Shown one piece after another: positions 37,197 through 47,132 of a stretch of 52,366 nucleotides of DNA. A program made the translations under genes and the position numbers. Source of the DNA: Photobacterium sp. SKA34 (GTDB taxonomy: Bacteria > Pseudomonadota > Gammaproteobacteria > Enterobacterales > Vibrionaceae); contig NZ_CH724143.1 in assembly GCF_000153325.1 (NCBI RefSeq), positions 66,975 through 119,340 on the forward strand, given 5' to 3'. Under the pieces are notes generated by a model. The model saw only the letters and a list, made by a program, of their open reading frames with translations. It was not told the origin of the DNA and ran no database searches. Position 1 is the first letter of the stretch. Each line of letters opens with the position of its first letter.

Positions 37197-38777
37197 TTAC
37201 ACCTGAAATGCCTTAATTTTTGTTTCTAAATCATTAGCATGTTGATGCATGGTATCTGACGTTTCAGCAAGCTCAGTCACCACTGTTACCGACGCTTCTA
37301 CCAACTCTCGTACATTGGTTAAATTCTGGTTCATCTCATCAGCAACCGTTGTTTGCTGCTCTGCTGCGGTGGCAATATGGAAATTCATGTCATTGATTAT
37401 TTTTACTTGTGCGACAATTTTTTCTAGTTCATCCCCTGCACTGGTCACCAAGTCGACCCCTTCAGCCGCTTCTTCAACACTTTGCTCCATCAACCCCACG
37501 GCTTGCTGAGCACTTTGCTGTAATTGACTGATCATCTCTTGAATTTCAACCGTTGCAGTTTGTGTCCGTTGTGCCAAATTACGTACTTCATCAGCAACAA
37601 CAGCAAAACCGCGACCTGCATCTCCTGCGCGTGCAGCTTCAATCGCAGCGTTCAGTGCCAGTAAATTGGTTTGCTCAGAGATACTTTGGATTGTCACAAT
37701 CACTGTACTGATCTTCTCAACACGCGCTTCAACCTGATTAACCGCATCAGCTGATTGGCGAATATCGCCAGAAAGCTGATTAATTGTGTTCATTGTTTTA
37801 CCTACAAATTCTTGCCCTTCCGCGGCTTGTTCTGATGTTCCAACTGTGGCATCAGAAGCTTGCCTTGCGTGTTCAGCGACGGTTTGGACCGTAGAGGTCA
37901 TTTCTGACATCGCCGAAGCTAATTGATCAATCTCAGCAAACTCTTCTTGTGCCGACGCTTTCGTCTCTACCATGCTAATAGACATAATATCGGAAAGGCT
38001 GGAAAGCTCGCTCGCCACTGTACGTTGAGCTTGCAATACTTCCTGTAACTGAAAGCGTGCTGTTTCTAATTCACGCGCTAAATCACCAAATTCATCACGG
38101 CAATCCATCTGAATCGGCTCAATTAAATTACGTTGTGCCAAATTTTTAATACTTAGTTTTAAGTAATTAATTTGACGTAACATTATCCTTGCCCCCCCTA
38201 ATAGCAGCACCATAAAAGCAAGGATCATAACCCCTGTTTGCCATGCAATTTGCCATAAGTATTGATAGTAATAATTTTTAGCAACTTGAGTTGACTGAGA
38301 GCCCACGACCACTAAATCACGCTGGGGAAGTAATTCTGCATACTCATAACGGCCTTGTTCTAACGTTAAAGGAGAAGACATCGTTAATTGAGAAAGTAAA
38401 GCTGATAATGGCTGATTTGCTGATGTCGTTGCATTGAGTTGGGCGAGTTGCGTTACTGATGGGTGCCCAACGACCCTACCACTTTTACGATCAATAATAT
38501 AAACATACGCATCTTGAGCTGAAGCTTGATTAAGAAAAGTCTTTGTTATATCAGCGTCGGCTTGATCCATATTTTTCAATAAATTAGCATATAAAACAGC
38601 TTGTTCTTTAGCGCGATCTTTTTGAATTTGTGAGACAGCAGAATAAAACGTTTGGGCATCCCATAACTGCTTTCCAAGCAGCAATACCGTACTAAATACC
38701 ATTAATAGGATCAATTTAGGCACAAGACGGATATTTGTTAGTCCTTTTTCCCAAGATGAAAAGTGTATCGTTGCCAT
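37197..38777 (-). CDS. Methyl-accepting chemotaxis protein
   Basis: A 526-aa transmembrane chemoreceptor. Helix 1 lies at about 20-37 and helix 2 at about 175-200, enclosing a periplasmic sensor of roughly 135 residues that resembles a single-Cache type ([17 protein letters not shown]). A HAMP domain follows (about 200-255). The cytoplasmic signalling rod carries the highly conserved hairpin tip [20 protein letters not shown] then [12 protein letters not shown], which contacts CheA/CheW. No C-terminal CheR-tethering pentapeptide is seen; it ends KIKAFQV. The ligand is unknown. Single gene with its own terminator, divergent from a potassium-channel gene. Confidence 0.93.
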   Translation of the reverse strand: MATIHFSSWEKGLTNIRLVPKLILLMVFSTVLLLGKQLWDAQTFYSAVSQIQKDRAKEQAVLYANLLKNMDQADADITKTFLNQASAQDAYVYIIDRKSGRVVGHPSVTQLAQLNATTSANQPLSALLSQLTMSSPLTLEQGRYEYAELLPQRDLVVVGSQSTQVAKNYYYQYLWQIAWQTGVMILAFMVLLLGGARIMLRQINYLKLSIKNLAQRNLIEPIQMDCRDEFGDLARELETARFQLQEVLQAQRTVASELSSLSDIMSISMVETKASAQEEFAEIDQLASAMSEMTSTVQTVAEHARQASDATVGTSEQAAEGQEFVGKTMNTINQLSGDIRQSADAVNQVEARVEKISTVIVTIQSISEQTNLLALNAAIEAARAGDAGRGFAVVADEVRNLAQRTQTATVEIQEMISQLQQSAQQAVGLMEQSVEEAAEGVDLVTSAGDELEKIVAQVKIINDMNFHIATAAEQQTTVADEMNQNLTNVRELVEASVTVVTELAETSDTMHQHANDLETKIKAFQV

Positions 38778-38907
38778 TTGGATCCTCCCTGTTACCCTTC
38801 AATTTTCAAGTCAAATAAATGAAGATGAAGCACAATAACTATAAATAAATTTTGCTATCGTTTTTCTTAATAGCAATATATCGACAATAACCACAAAGAC
38901 CTTAGTG

Positions 38908-39702
38908 ATGAAAGTAATTGATGACGTAAAGTATGAGCTACATCCCATGAGTTTGATGGCATTGGTTCTCTCTATCACCTCACTTATCATTGTGACCAGC
39001 ACGCTTTTCCTTAATAAGCACAGTCCAACATTTCGTATTTTTATAGCCATCGACACTTTTATCTGCCTGATTTTCTGGTGCCAACTACTGATAGATTTAT
39101 TTAGAAGTAAAAGTAAAGCAGCCTACCTAAAGCACCACTGGCCTGATTTTGTTGCCAGTATTCCCGCTATCGAACCGTTACGTTTTATGCGTATTTTACA
39201 AATTCTGCGCGTTATTCGCTTGTTACGTTCGAGTAAAAGTATTTACTTTCAACTACAAAACAATCGTCGAGAAACCACTTTAGCTTCGATCTTCTTATTG
39301 TTGACGGTACTTATCACCATTGGCGCAAGTTCTATCTTGTTTGTAGAAGGCAATGTAGCAGAAGCCAACATTCATACTGCAGGAGATGCACTATGGTGGG
39401 TATTTGTCACTATTTCGACCGTAGGCTATGGCGATTATTATCCGGTTACAACATTGGGTCGGATCATTGCTATCGGAATCATCATTTGTGGCGTGGGTTT
39501 ATTTGGTATGGTGGCAGGCTTGATAAGTTCAATCATTTCAGACCCACAACATGAAAAAGGCTTACTCGAAAAAGCACATCGAAAAGAATGGCGAGAAATG
39601 CTAGCCAATCAACAAGTCTTACAGGCTAAATTAGATCGCTTGGAGACGAAACTTGATCAACTATCACAAGATAAAAGTACCAATACAAAAAGCCATCATT
39701 AA
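38908..39702 (+). CDS. Voltage-gated potassium channel
   Basis: A 264-aa six-helix ion channel of the bacterial Kv type. S1 (about 17-36) and S2 (45-65) are followed by S3 in WPDFVASIPAIEP. S4 has arginines in a voltage-sensor pattern (LRFMRILQILRVIRLLRSSK, residues 91-110). S5 (about 126-147), the pore helix DALWWVFVTIS and the K+-selectivity filter TVGYGD (171-176) lead to S6 (about 184-210). The C-terminal tail (about 225-255) looks coiled-coil forming, a likely tetramerisation region. A GTG at 38905 could serve as start instead of the ATG at 38908. The ribosome site is weak. Divergent from the chemoreceptor gene. KvAP/KvLm-like; physiological role in this organism unknown. Confidence 0.9.
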   Translation: MKVIDDVKYELHPMSLMALVLSITSLIIVTSTLFLNKHSPTFRIFIAIDTFICLIFWCQLLIDLFRSKSKAAYLKHHWPDFVASIPAIEPLRFMRILQILRVIRLLRSSKSIYFQLQNNRRETTLASIFLLLTVLITIGASSILFVEGNVAEANIHTAGDALWWVFVTISTVGYGDYYPVTTLGRIIAIGIIICGVGLFGMVAGLISSIISDPQHEKGLLEKAHRKEWREMLANQQVLQAKLDRLETKLDQLSQDKSTNTKSHH

Positions 39703-39724
39703 AAAAACAAAAAAATACCGCCAT

Positions 39725-39754
39725 AAAAAAAGCCTTGCTTGAGCAAGGCTTTTA
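39725..39754. terminator. Bidirectional terminator, K+ channel / ygiF
   Basis: AAAAGCCTTGC TTGA GCAAGGCTTTT with A and T runs, located between convergent genes. Confidence 0.8.
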
Positions 39755-39769
39755 TTTTCTATCTAGCAC

Positions 39770-41284
39770 TTAAGGCCAATATGGCGCGAGTTCAATACTC
39801 ATCTTACGTGTTTGATCCATGGCATGGATCAGTGATTCATTTTGACGCTGCAACCATCTCTCAATTTGCACAAAGTCATCACCTTCAAATAATGGTAATA
39901 ACTGACGTATTGGCTCTAAGGCATAAAGGTCTTCAATACCTTGCAATAAATCAACCCATGGCATTCGGAAAGCTTGACGCCATTCCGGATCGTAAAGCTC
40001 AGCAAAAGATAAACCACACATCAAATTTCGTTGCAAACGTGGTTTCTGATCAAGGTAATCAGAACGTGTTAATTGGCGTTCAGCAGGAAAGGCATCAAGT
40101 AGCTCACGCCATGAACGAGATAACATATTATCGGCAAAAGGTTTAATCGCACCAGCAAGTTTTGCGCGTGATTTGTCATCTAAAAACGGCTGCCAACCAC
40201 GGCTTAATACCCAACGACTTAAATCAAGTAATAAACCGCAATAACGTGCCGAGTTCATCAATCGAAGCATATCTTCGCTACCAGGTAGCTGTTCATAGCG
40301 CACATCTAACTGCTGTTGTAGCGATTTTCGGACATTTAACTTACGCAATACATAAGATTTATCGTCCGTTAGCGCTTGAATACTATTGGCATCTTCTAAC
40401 CACGCTAACTCACCCTCTAACCATTGTAATTCTTGGCGCAACAAAGCACTGGCACGGCGCGGAATAATACCGCCGAACGTTGCAAAGGTTTGACGCAATA
40501 AGCTTAATGATTGGGAGATTTGAACTAACGCTTGCTGATCTTGCGATTCAGTATAAATTTGTTCGTGGTATAACCAATGCTCTAATGCATGCTCTAACGT
40601 TTTAATGAACGTCGATTCAACGGTATCTTGCTCCGTCGTTGCCACAAGCGTTAAAGGCTTCGGTGTATCACCTTGATAATCTGCTGCTAAGCGGTAGCCA
40701 CGAGCAGCTTTACTCAAATTACCTAATCGCATACCACCATCCGCGCAAAGTTCACGGGCAAGCGTAAATAGAGCGTCGGTTTGACCCGATTTAAGCTCTA
40801 ACTCAACTTCACAAATTGGCGATGATTTACCATTTGTATGGACATCACCATGATCATAAGCTAATTCAATTTGGCTTCCATCTGGCATGGCGACTAACCA
40901 TTGTTGACGGGTGAAATCGGTTGAGAATAAAGGTTTAATTTGCTGTTGAGCAAGATCAACATCAAAACCTTCTGGCCAAGCATCCGCTGGATGTAAAGCC
41001 AAAGTGGGCGCATCACCATCAATTTCTACATTATACTCAGGACGTTGGTGTAAACCAGCAACGACCCGACCTGCAGTTTTTAATGTTTGCACATAAACAT
41101 CGTCAAAACGACGTATCCGAAGGCCAATATCATGCTGACGCAATAATTGGTCTGGCGTATCGAAGTAAATATTGCCTAATTCTCTACTACTCTGCTGCAG
41201 AATTTTCGCTTCAGTTATTTTGCTCAATAATTGGCTAGAAAATTCTGGTGAGACGATAAACTTCAGTTCTATCTCGGTTTCCAT
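39770..41284 (-). CDS. ygiF: Inorganic triphosphatase YgiF (CYTH-CHAD)
   Basis: YgiF hydrolyses tripolyphosphate. The start is the ATG at 41284 (METEIELKFIV), with AGGT upstream, giving 504 aa; the in-frame opening to 41308 adds unrelated residues. The N-terminal CYTH domain (about 1-205) carries the signature ExExK (ETEIELK) and alternating charged strands such as GLRIRRFDDVYVQTLK and PICEVELELK. The C-terminal CHAD domain (about 215-504) is helical and rich in conserved His/Arg (for example LRQTFATFGGIIPRR). E. coli YgiF is 433 aa, so the CHAD part is longer here. Its position close to glnE-hldE is also conserved from E. coli. Confidence 0.92.
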   Translation of the reverse strand: METEIELKFIVSPEFSSQLLSKITEAKILQQSSRELGNIYFDTPDQLLRQHDIGLRIRRFDDVYVQTLKTAGRVVAGLHQRPEYNVEIDGDAPTLALHPADAWPEGFDVDLAQQQIKPLFSTDFTRQQWLVAMPDGSQIELAYDHGDVHTNGKSSPICEVELELKSGQTDALFTLARELCADGGMRLGNLSKAARGYRLAADYQGDTPKPLTLVATTEQDTVESTFIKTLEHALEHWLYHEQIYTESQDQQALVQISQSLSLLRQTFATFGGIIPRRASALLRQELQWLEGELAWLEDANSIQALTDDKSYVLRKLNVRKSLQQQLDVRYEQLPGSEDMLRLMNSARYCGLLLDLSRWVLSRGWQPFLDDKSRAKLAGAIKPFADNMLSRSWRELLDAFPAERQLTRSDYLDQKPRLQRNLMCGLSFAELYDPEWRQAFRMPWVDLLQGIEDLYALEPIRQLLPLFEGDDFVQIERWLQRQNESLIHAMDQTRKMSIELAPYWP

Positions 41285-41469
41285 AGTTATACCTATAAAC
41301 AGTGGCAATCCAAGGATATTTGCTTCTGCGCTTTAGAGCAAGTTAGAAATATCGACAAAACCTTGATCAAAATTAGTTCCACTATACTCACATATACGTT
41401 AACATGCGCGCTTCAATGACCATCGCTCAAGATTTAGCCTTTTTCGGGCGCTCTCTAGGTTGATCGGCT

Positions 41470-42150
41470 ATGCCAGTAAATACAATTATGGGGCTCTTTG
41501 CAAAATCCCCAATCAAACCACTGCAACGTCACGTTATTCGCGTAACTGAATGTTGTAACTTGCTTATCCCATTCTTTGAAGCATGTAATGCTGGAGACTG
41601 GGAAAAGGCGGCAGTTTTACGCGAACAGATCTCGCAACTTGAAAAAGATGCGGATGTGCTTAAGCGTGAGATCCGTCTGAAGCTTCCTCGTGGTCTTTTC
41701 ATGCCAGTAGATCGTACTGACATGTTGGGACTGTTAACCCAGCAGGATAAACTCGCTAACCTCTCTAAAGATATCGCTGGTCGTGTCTTAGGTCGTCAGC
41801 TACAAATCCCTGCGATCATGTATCCAGACTTTGTCGCTTATGTTCAACGTTGTTTAGACGCTGCTGATCAAGCACGCCGTGTAATTAACGAATTAGATGA
41901 GCTTTTAGAGACTGGTTTCAAAGGCAGAGAAGTGACGCTTGTTGCCGAAATGATCAATCAGCTAGATGTTATCGAAGATGATACTGATTCTATGCAGATT
42001 GTATTGCGTCAACAATTAATGTCCATCGAAGACCAACACAGCCCGGTGGATGTCATGTTCCTGTATAAGATTCTCGAGTGGGTAGGCGCGATTGCTGATC
42101 AAGCACAGCGTGTAGGCTCACGTTTAGAGATTATGCTTTCGCGTTCTTAA
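41470..42150 (+). CDS. DUF47/PhoU-like protein (TIGR00153 family)
   Basis: A 226-aa all-helical protein of the DUF47 family, related to PhoU, that almost always accompanies a Pit phosphate transporter and is thought to regulate it. Landmarks: MGLFAKSPIKPLQRHV, an EKDADVLKREIRLKLPRGLFMPVDRTDM stretch (residues 56-83) with acidic PhoU-type metal-binding residues, and the C-terminal DVMFLYKILEWVGAIADQAQRVGSRLEIML. Two starts are possible, 41470 or 41488 (MGLF); the first keeps the residues commonly seen in Vibrio orthologues. pit follows after 30 bp in the same operon. Confidence 0.93.
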   Translation: MPVNTIMGLFAKSPIKPLQRHVIRVTECCNLLIPFFEACNAGDWEKAAVLREQISQLEKDADVLKREIRLKLPRGLFMPVDRTDMLGLLTQQDKLANLSKDIAGRVLGRQLQIPAIMYPDFVAYVQRCLDAADQARRVINELDELLETGFKGREVTLVAEMINQLDVIEDDTDSMQIVLRQQLMSIEDQHSPVDVMFLYKILEWVGAIADQAQRVGSRLEIMLSRS

Positions 42151-42180
42151 TCACGAGAATTAACAAAACAAGGTTTTACA

Positions 42181-43449
42181 ATGGAAATCCTGGCTAACTA
42201 CGGCACTCTTATTATTGGAGTGGCAGCTATTTTTGGTCTTTTAATGGCGATTGGTATTGGTGCAAATGATGTTGCCAATGCCATGGGTACTTCAGTGGGT
42301 TCAAAAGCACTGACTGTGAAGCAAGCAATCATCATTGCGATGATTTTTGAATTCGCAGGAGCTTACCTTGCTGGTGGTGAAGTAACAGATACAATCCGTA
42401 AAGGTGTTATCGATACTTCACTCTACACAACTCACCCTGAAGTATTAGTATACGGCATGATGTCGGCGCTACTTGCTGCTGGTACATGGCTTCTGCTCGC
42501 ATCTTATATGGGCTGGCCAGTATCAACAACTCACTCAATTATCGGTGCAATTCTCGGTTTTGCGTGTGTGTCTGTTGGTACTAATGCAGTGGATTGGCAT
42601 TCAATCCAAGGTATTGTTGGTAGCTGGTTAATTACCCCTCTTATTGCAGGTATTTTTGCTTACCTAATATTTATCAGTGCACAAAAGTTAATTTTTGACA
42701 CAGATACTCCACTTATAAATGCAAAGCGCTTTGTTCCTATATATATGTTTATTACTGCGATGGTCATTGCGCTAGTAACAATTAAGAAAGGTTTAAAGCA
42801 CGTTGGTTTGCATTTAACAACTAGTGAAGCTTGGGTTGCATCACTTGTAGTATCTCTACTTGTGATGATAGCAGGTTACTTCTACATTCAACGTAAATAC
42901 ACCGACGATGGCTCTTCTGTTGATAGTAATGGCTATGCCGGAGTTGAAAGTGTATTTAGCGTACTTATGGTAGTAACCGCTTGTGCAATGGCATTTGCTC
43001 ACGGTTCAAATGACGTAGCGAATGCAATTGGTCCTCTTTCTGCTGTTGTTTCAACAGTACAGCATGCAGGTCAAATTGCAGAGAAAAGTGAAATTGCATG
43101 GTGGATCCTTCCACTGGGTGGTATCGGTATTGTTATCGGCCTTGCTACTCTAGGTCATAAAGTAATGGCTACCGTAGGCACAGGTATTACAGAACTAACA
43201 CCTAGTCGTGGTTTTGCTGCACAGCTTGCAACAGCATCAACTGTTGTGCTTGCTTCAGGCACCGGCTTACCTATCTCAACCACACAAACACTTGTTGGTG
43301 CGGTTCTTGGAGTAGGTTTCGCCCGTGGTATTGCAGCATTGAACCTTGGTGTTGTTCGTAACATCGTTGCATCATGGGTTGTAACTTTGCCAGCAGGTGC
43401 ATTACTTGCTGTCATTTTCTTCTACATTATGCAAGCCATATTTGGTTAA
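42181..43449 (+). CDS. pit: Low-affinity inorganic phosphate transporter, Pit family
   Basis: A 422-aa membrane symporter of the PiT family. The two inverted halves each contain the signature GANDVANAMGTSVG (about 27-40) and GSNDVANAIGPLSAV (about 279-293), with the partner motifs STTHSIIGAILG and STTQTLVGAVLGVG. About 10-12 helices are visible, and the central hydrophilic loop is short, as in bacterial members. It follows the DUF47 gene in an operon, and the terminator at 43466 ends it. Expected to carry metal-phosphate with protons or sodium. Confidence 0.95.
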   Translation: MEILANYGTLIIGVAAIFGLLMAIGIGANDVANAMGTSVGSKALTVKQAIIIAMIFEFAGAYLAGGEVTDTIRKGVIDTSLYTTHPEVLVYGMMSALLAAGTWLLLASYMGWPVSTTHSIIGAILGFACVSVGTNAVDWHSIQGIVGSWLITPLIAGIFAYLIFISAQKLIFDTDTPLINAKRFVPIYMFITAMVIALVTIKKGLKHVGLHLTTSEAWVASLVVSLLVMIAGYFYIQRKYTDDGSSVDSNGYAGVESVFSVLMVVTACAMAFAHGSNDVANAIGPLSAVVSTVQHAGQIAEKSEIAWWILPLGGIGIVIGLATLGHKVMATVGTGITELTPSRGFAAQLATASTVVLASGTGLPISTTQTLVGAVLGVGFARGIAALNLGVVRNIVASWVVTLPAGALLAVIFFYIMQAIFG

Positions 43450-43465
43450 ATAGTGGCACAGGTTC

Positions 43466-43494
43466 AAAAGAGGGAGGCTTAGCCTCCCTCTTTT
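43466..43494 (+). terminator. Terminator after pit
   Basis: AAAAGAGGGAGG CTTAG CCTCCCTCTTTT, a 12-bp perfect stem 17 bp after the pit stop. Confidence 0.85.
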
Positions 43495-43565
43495 CTTGCA
43501 CCTTCCTTCCAAAATTCTTACTATCAACGACCTTAACAAAATCAAGACTCCCCAAGGATCAGATT

Positions 43566-44183
43566 GTGAAGTACCTCATTAGTCTTTGTTTACTTATTTG
43601 TGCGGTAATAACGCCTGTTGCAAATGCAGCACAAGTTCGTTATATCTCCGACAACCTATTTACTTATATGCATTCAGGCCCCGGCACACAATACCGCATT
43701 ATTGGCAGTATTGATGCAGGAAGCAAAATCACCCTAATCAATACCAATAAAGCAGCAGGCTTTAGTCAAATTACGGATGACCGTGGTCGTAATGGTTGGG
43801 TCGATTCAAAATTTGTTTCAACCGAAATTGGCCTAAAAGAGCGTGTTCCTGCGCTACAAACAGAATTAACAGAAGTGAAAGCTAAACTAGCTGAAGCTCT
43901 TACTTCAAGCGATAGTCAAAACGCTGGGCTTAAAAACACATTAGCTCAACGTAATACACAGATTAATGATCTAGAAACACGCAATAATAAGCTGCAAAGC
44001 GAATTATCTTCATCTCAAGATCAAATCCGTGAACTTCGCGCAAAAATTGATACCCAAAAAGACGACCTCTTAATGAAGTGGTTCACTTATGGCGGTCTCG
44101 TTGCAGGTGCAGGCTTATTGTTTGGTCTTGTACTACCTCACCTTATTCCACGCCGTCGTAAACGTAATAACGGTTGGGCTTAA
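43566..44183 (+). CDS. ygiM: SH3-domain membrane protein, YgiM type
   Basis: The start chosen is a GTG at 43566, with AAGGA 8 bp upstream, giving 205 aa; an open frame continuing back into pit is not supported. A signal peptide (about 1-20, ending VANAAQ) leads to a bacterial SH3 domain (about 21-90: VRYISDNLFTYMHSGPG, then GWVDSKFVS). A coiled coil (about 95-165) and one C-terminal membrane helix (about 172-194, YGGLVAGAGLLFGLVL) follow, with a final basic RRRKR tail. E. coli YgiM has the same layout and also lies just upstream of cca. The molecular role is unknown, probably linked to the cell wall. Confidence 0.9.
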   Translation: MKYLISLCLLICAVITPVANAAQVRYISDNLFTYMHSGPGTQYRIIGSIDAGSKITLINTNKAAGFSQITDDRGRNGWVDSKFVSTEIGLKERVPALQTELTEVKAKLAEALTSSDSQNAGLKNTLAQRNTQINDLETRNNKLQSELSSSQDQIRELRAKIDTQKDDLLMKWFTYGGLVAGAGLLFGLVLPHLIPRRRKRNNGWA

Positions 44184-44217
44184 TGCTCAAAGAGGCAGAG
44201 GTCTCGATATCTGGATC

Positions 44218-44244
44218 AAAAAAGGCAGCTTAGCTGCCTTTTTT
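44218..44244. terminator. Bidirectional terminator, ygiM / gspB
   Basis: AAAAAAGGCAGC TTA GCTGCCTTTTTT between convergent genes. Confidence 0.85.
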
Positions 44245-44266
44245 ATTATCTATTGTCAGCGTACAT

Positions 44267-45223
44267 TTACCACTCTGATAATGCTGGCATACTGATTTCA
44301 TAACCATCAAATTTTAATACCACATCACGTGACTCGATACGGGCTAACTTAACACCTGGAGCAATACTGTCGCCTTCATGTAACTCTTTACCGTTGACCT
44401 TAACCCAACGCTTTGCTGGCGTTGACGAATAGATATGCTGCTCAAAATTCATTTTAGGTAATTGGTTTTGAATCGATGACGGTAGCAAGCCAATAGGAAT
44501 AACCTTAGTTTGTGTTTTTTTAGATGCTTTCATAACAGGTTGAGCATCTGCTTCATCAACACTGCGATCCAATTCATTGTCTTGATAGCTTTCGCCATCT
44601 GTCGCCACAATAGCGGATTTAAGCTGAGCGGCTAACTTAGGTGATAAAGCAGAAAGATCTAAATTATCTAGCTGATATGGATCTTGCTCTTCAGATTGCT
44701 TTGCTACCGGTTTGGTTACTGTCGCGTAACTGTCCGCAGGAGCATTCGCTGAATAAGATTGAGTAGGCGTTGATACTTCATAATCTTGATAAGCCGGAAC
44801 AGCTGAATACAGGCTATCACCAACAGGAAGAGGCTCAGTCACCAATTGAGGGTAATCCAGAAAAACGACGTCTTTATTTAGCATTAATACAGTAGCTTGA
44901 CCGCTCTTTGCGGGCGCTTGCAATACTTGCTTATTATATGTTGATGTCGATGGTTGCGATTGAAGCGCTTGCTTTAACGGCGCACTAAACTCTGTTGTTT
45001 GAACCTGCTCATATTTAGTTTGCTGATAAAACTTATATCCAACAATAGAAGCGGCAGGAAGTAATGCAATAACAAGTGGCCACGCCCATGATGTTGACAT
45101 TTTCTGGGCTTTAACACTTCGCATTGGATGCACAACTTTAACGGCTCCTTGAGTCGCTTCTCGTTCAGACTGATCCGTATTCTTATTATCTGATTGTTTC
45201 AAACTATCTAGCAATTGAGACAT
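44267..45223 (-). CDS. gspB: Type II secretion assembly protein GspB (ExeB-like)
   Basis: GspB/ExeB works with the GspA/ExeA ATPase to place the secretin in the outer membrane through the cell wall. The 318-aa product has a short cytoplasmic N terminus, one membrane helix (about 48-64: WPLVIALLPAASIVGYKFY), a long low-complexity periplasmic linker rich in Pro, Ser and acidic residues, and the C-terminal GspB domain (about 250-318). That domain includes IQNQLPKMNFEQHIYSS and ELHEGDSIAPGVKL. The ATG overlaps the gspA stop by one base, so expression is coupled. The main gsp operon is not in the window. Confidence 0.9.
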   Translation of the reverse strand: MSQLLDSLKQSDNKNTDQSEREATQGAVKVVHPMRSVKAQKMSTSWAWPLVIALLPAASIVGYKFYQQTKYEQVQTTEFSAPLKQALQSQPSTSTYNKQVLQAPAKSGQATVLMLNKDVVFLDYPQLVTEPLPVGDSLYSAVPAYQDYEVSTPTQSYSANAPADSYATVTKPVAKQSEEQDPYQLDNLDLSALSPKLAAQLKSAIVATDGESYQDNELDRSVDEADAQPVMKASKKTQTKVIPIGLLPSSIQNQLPKMNFEQHIYSSTPAKRWVKVNGKELHEGDSIAPGVKLARIESRDVVLKFDGYEISMPALSEW

Positions 45224-46896
45224 TAGCTTTGCTCCGGCTGTAACGATGGTCCAGGTAGGTTCATAGCAGAATCCAGCACCATAAGTGTCATTGGCCCCGC
45301 GATCCCATCAGCCGCTAAATCTTGTGAACGTTGGAAACGACGCAATTTATCTAATATTGATTGATCGAAATAGCCTTTTCTTGGAGATTCCTCACCAAGA
45401 AAATCATTCAATTGTTGATCAAGCCACGCAACGCGTGGACCATTCTGACCAAAGCGAATACTGGTTTTATCACCTAATGGTGGACGCCACAATAAACTAA
45501 ATTGTCCATCCCATCGTGATTCAAACCAGTTAGGTGTCACCGAGATTCGCTCTTTTCCTAAGAGTAATTCAATACGATCATCCGTAATAGCGTATAACAC
45601 CGCGTAAAAAGGTTTCTGCGCACCATCTTTTAGAGTCACGATCACGGGACGATTAATTAAGCCTAATTTCGCTAAAGTCGCTTTACCACTAAAGCATGCC
45701 AAGCTGATCCTCGAACTGGTAGCACATGTTGCTTGATTTAATGCGGTATCAAAGCCCCATAGACGATATAACGTTTGCATCGAAGTTCGCTCTTTACGAC
45801 TAGCATCAATCACTTTCGCTAAACGCTCTTGGGTATTCTCTGGGAGATTAAACGCTGTTGTTATTCCCTGATTTTTTAACTCACTCGATGTTTCAACGGC
45901 TGACAAATTTGCAACAGCATATAACGAATGGTTTGGTGCTATCGGCAGGACAACGGGCGCGACAGGTAATGGCCAATAATGCCAGACACCCATCACTAAT
46001 GTAGAACATAATGCCACAGCGACTCCCCACGGGAGCCATGATGCCGCAGTTTTAGCACCTTGTGAGTGCGCTTTTGACTGAGCAGGAACTTGCCAACTTA
46101 AAATATCTTCACACGCTTGAACCGCCATCGTTTTAGTCACTTGATGAGTGCCAGCTTGACAAGCCAATTGCATCGACTTATCACACACAAGATTAATTAA
46201 GCGCGGAATACCTTGGGTTGCTTTCGCAATATATTTGATGCTACTTGCGTCAAACACAGGGTATAAACAATCAACAGCAGTTAAACGGTAGTGAATGTAC
46301 TCACTTACTTCGATTTCTGTTAAAGGTAATAGGTGATATCGAGAGGTAATACGTTGAGCAAGCTGACGTAACCGCTCTTGCTGTAATAATTGCTGTAATT
46401 CAGGCTGACCAATTAACACAACCTTGAGCAGTTTTCGGCTATCCGTTTCTAAGTTAGTCAATAAGCGTAATTGTTCTAACACATCAGGCATAAGATGCTG
46501 TGCTTCATCCACCAGCAGCAATGTTTGTCGACCTTCAGCATGATTAGCAATTAAGTGGCGGTAAATGATATCTGTTAACTGTTTAAAGCTTGCGTCAGAT
46601 TGATAATGCATGCCTAACTCATCACAAATCGCGGCTAATAAATCATGAGCAGATAACGCTGGGTTTAAAATAACAGCAACTTGTGTTTGGTGTGACAATC
46701 GAGAAATCATCGCACGTAGTACGGTGGTTTTACCGGTACCAACCTCTCCCGTTAATAAACCAAAACCACCACCATCGGTTAATCCTGACAACATATGTGT
46801 CAATGCTTCTCGATGTCGTTCACTGAGATATAAAAAACGAGCGCTGGGGACGATAGAAAAAGGCGCTTCAGTGATCCCGAAAAAGTCCTGATACAT
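45223..46896 (-). CDS. gspA: Type II secretion assembly ATPase GspA (ExeA-like)
   Basis: A 557-aa inner-membrane ATPase. Residues 1-270 form an AAA domain: Walker A GEVGTGKTT (50-58), Walker B LLLVDEAQHL (about 125-134) and the sensor-type GIPRLINLVCD. A membrane helix follows (about 284-304). The periplasmic part has a peptidase-like/ExeA middle segment and a C-terminal peptidoglycan-binding domain (about 490-545, LRRFQRSQDLAADGIAGPMTLMVLD region). In Aeromonas, ExeAB binds peptidoglycan and is needed to assemble the ExeD secretin. Divergent from cca, which is the arrangement remembered for Vibrio. Confidence 0.93.
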   Translation of the reverse strand: MYQDFFGITEAPFSIVPSARFLYLSERHREALTHMLSGLTDGGGFGLLTGEVGTGKTTVLRAMISRLSHQTQVAVILNPALSAHDLLAAICDELGMHYQSDASFKQLTDIIYRHLIANHAEGRQTLLLVDEAQHLMPDVLEQLRLLTNLETDSRKLLKVVLIGQPELQQLLQQERLRQLAQRITSRYHLLPLTEIEVSEYIHYRLTAVDCLYPVFDASSIKYIAKATQGIPRLINLVCDKSMQLACQAGTHQVTKTMAVQACEDILSWQVPAQSKAHSQGAKTAASWLPWGVAVALCSTLVMGVWHYWPLPVAPVVLPIAPNHSLYAVANLSAVETSSELKNQGITTAFNLPENTQERLAKVIDASRKERTSMQTLYRLWGFDTALNQATCATSSRISLACFSGKATLAKLGLINRPVIVTLKDGAQKPFYAVLYAITDDRIELLLGKERISVTPNWFESRWDGQFSLLWRPPLGDKTSIRFGQNGPRVAWLDQQLNDFLGEESPRKGYFDQSILDKLRRFQRSQDLAADGIAGPMTLMVLDSAMNLPGPSLQPEQS

Positions 46897-47132
46897 AAAA
46901 ATACTCTGGTGCTTAAAATAAGTGATAATCGTTTAACGAGGTTAAATTCTCTTTGGTTCTAAAATACCCGTCAACATTGCAGTATTTATTATCATGGGTA
47001 TTGATTGGGTTATTGTATACTGCCAAGCAGTAGCGCATAGACCAAGTTCACAATGAATACAGTATTATGGTCAGTTTTTAACTAAAATCGGTAGAGATTC
47101 GTCTCATTAGTTTCAGATATAAGGAGCTTTCA

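Noticed and set aside
38811..39056. 81-codon minus-strand frame over the K+ channel start
   Set aside because: Lies opposite the conserved channel N terminus and has no family features.
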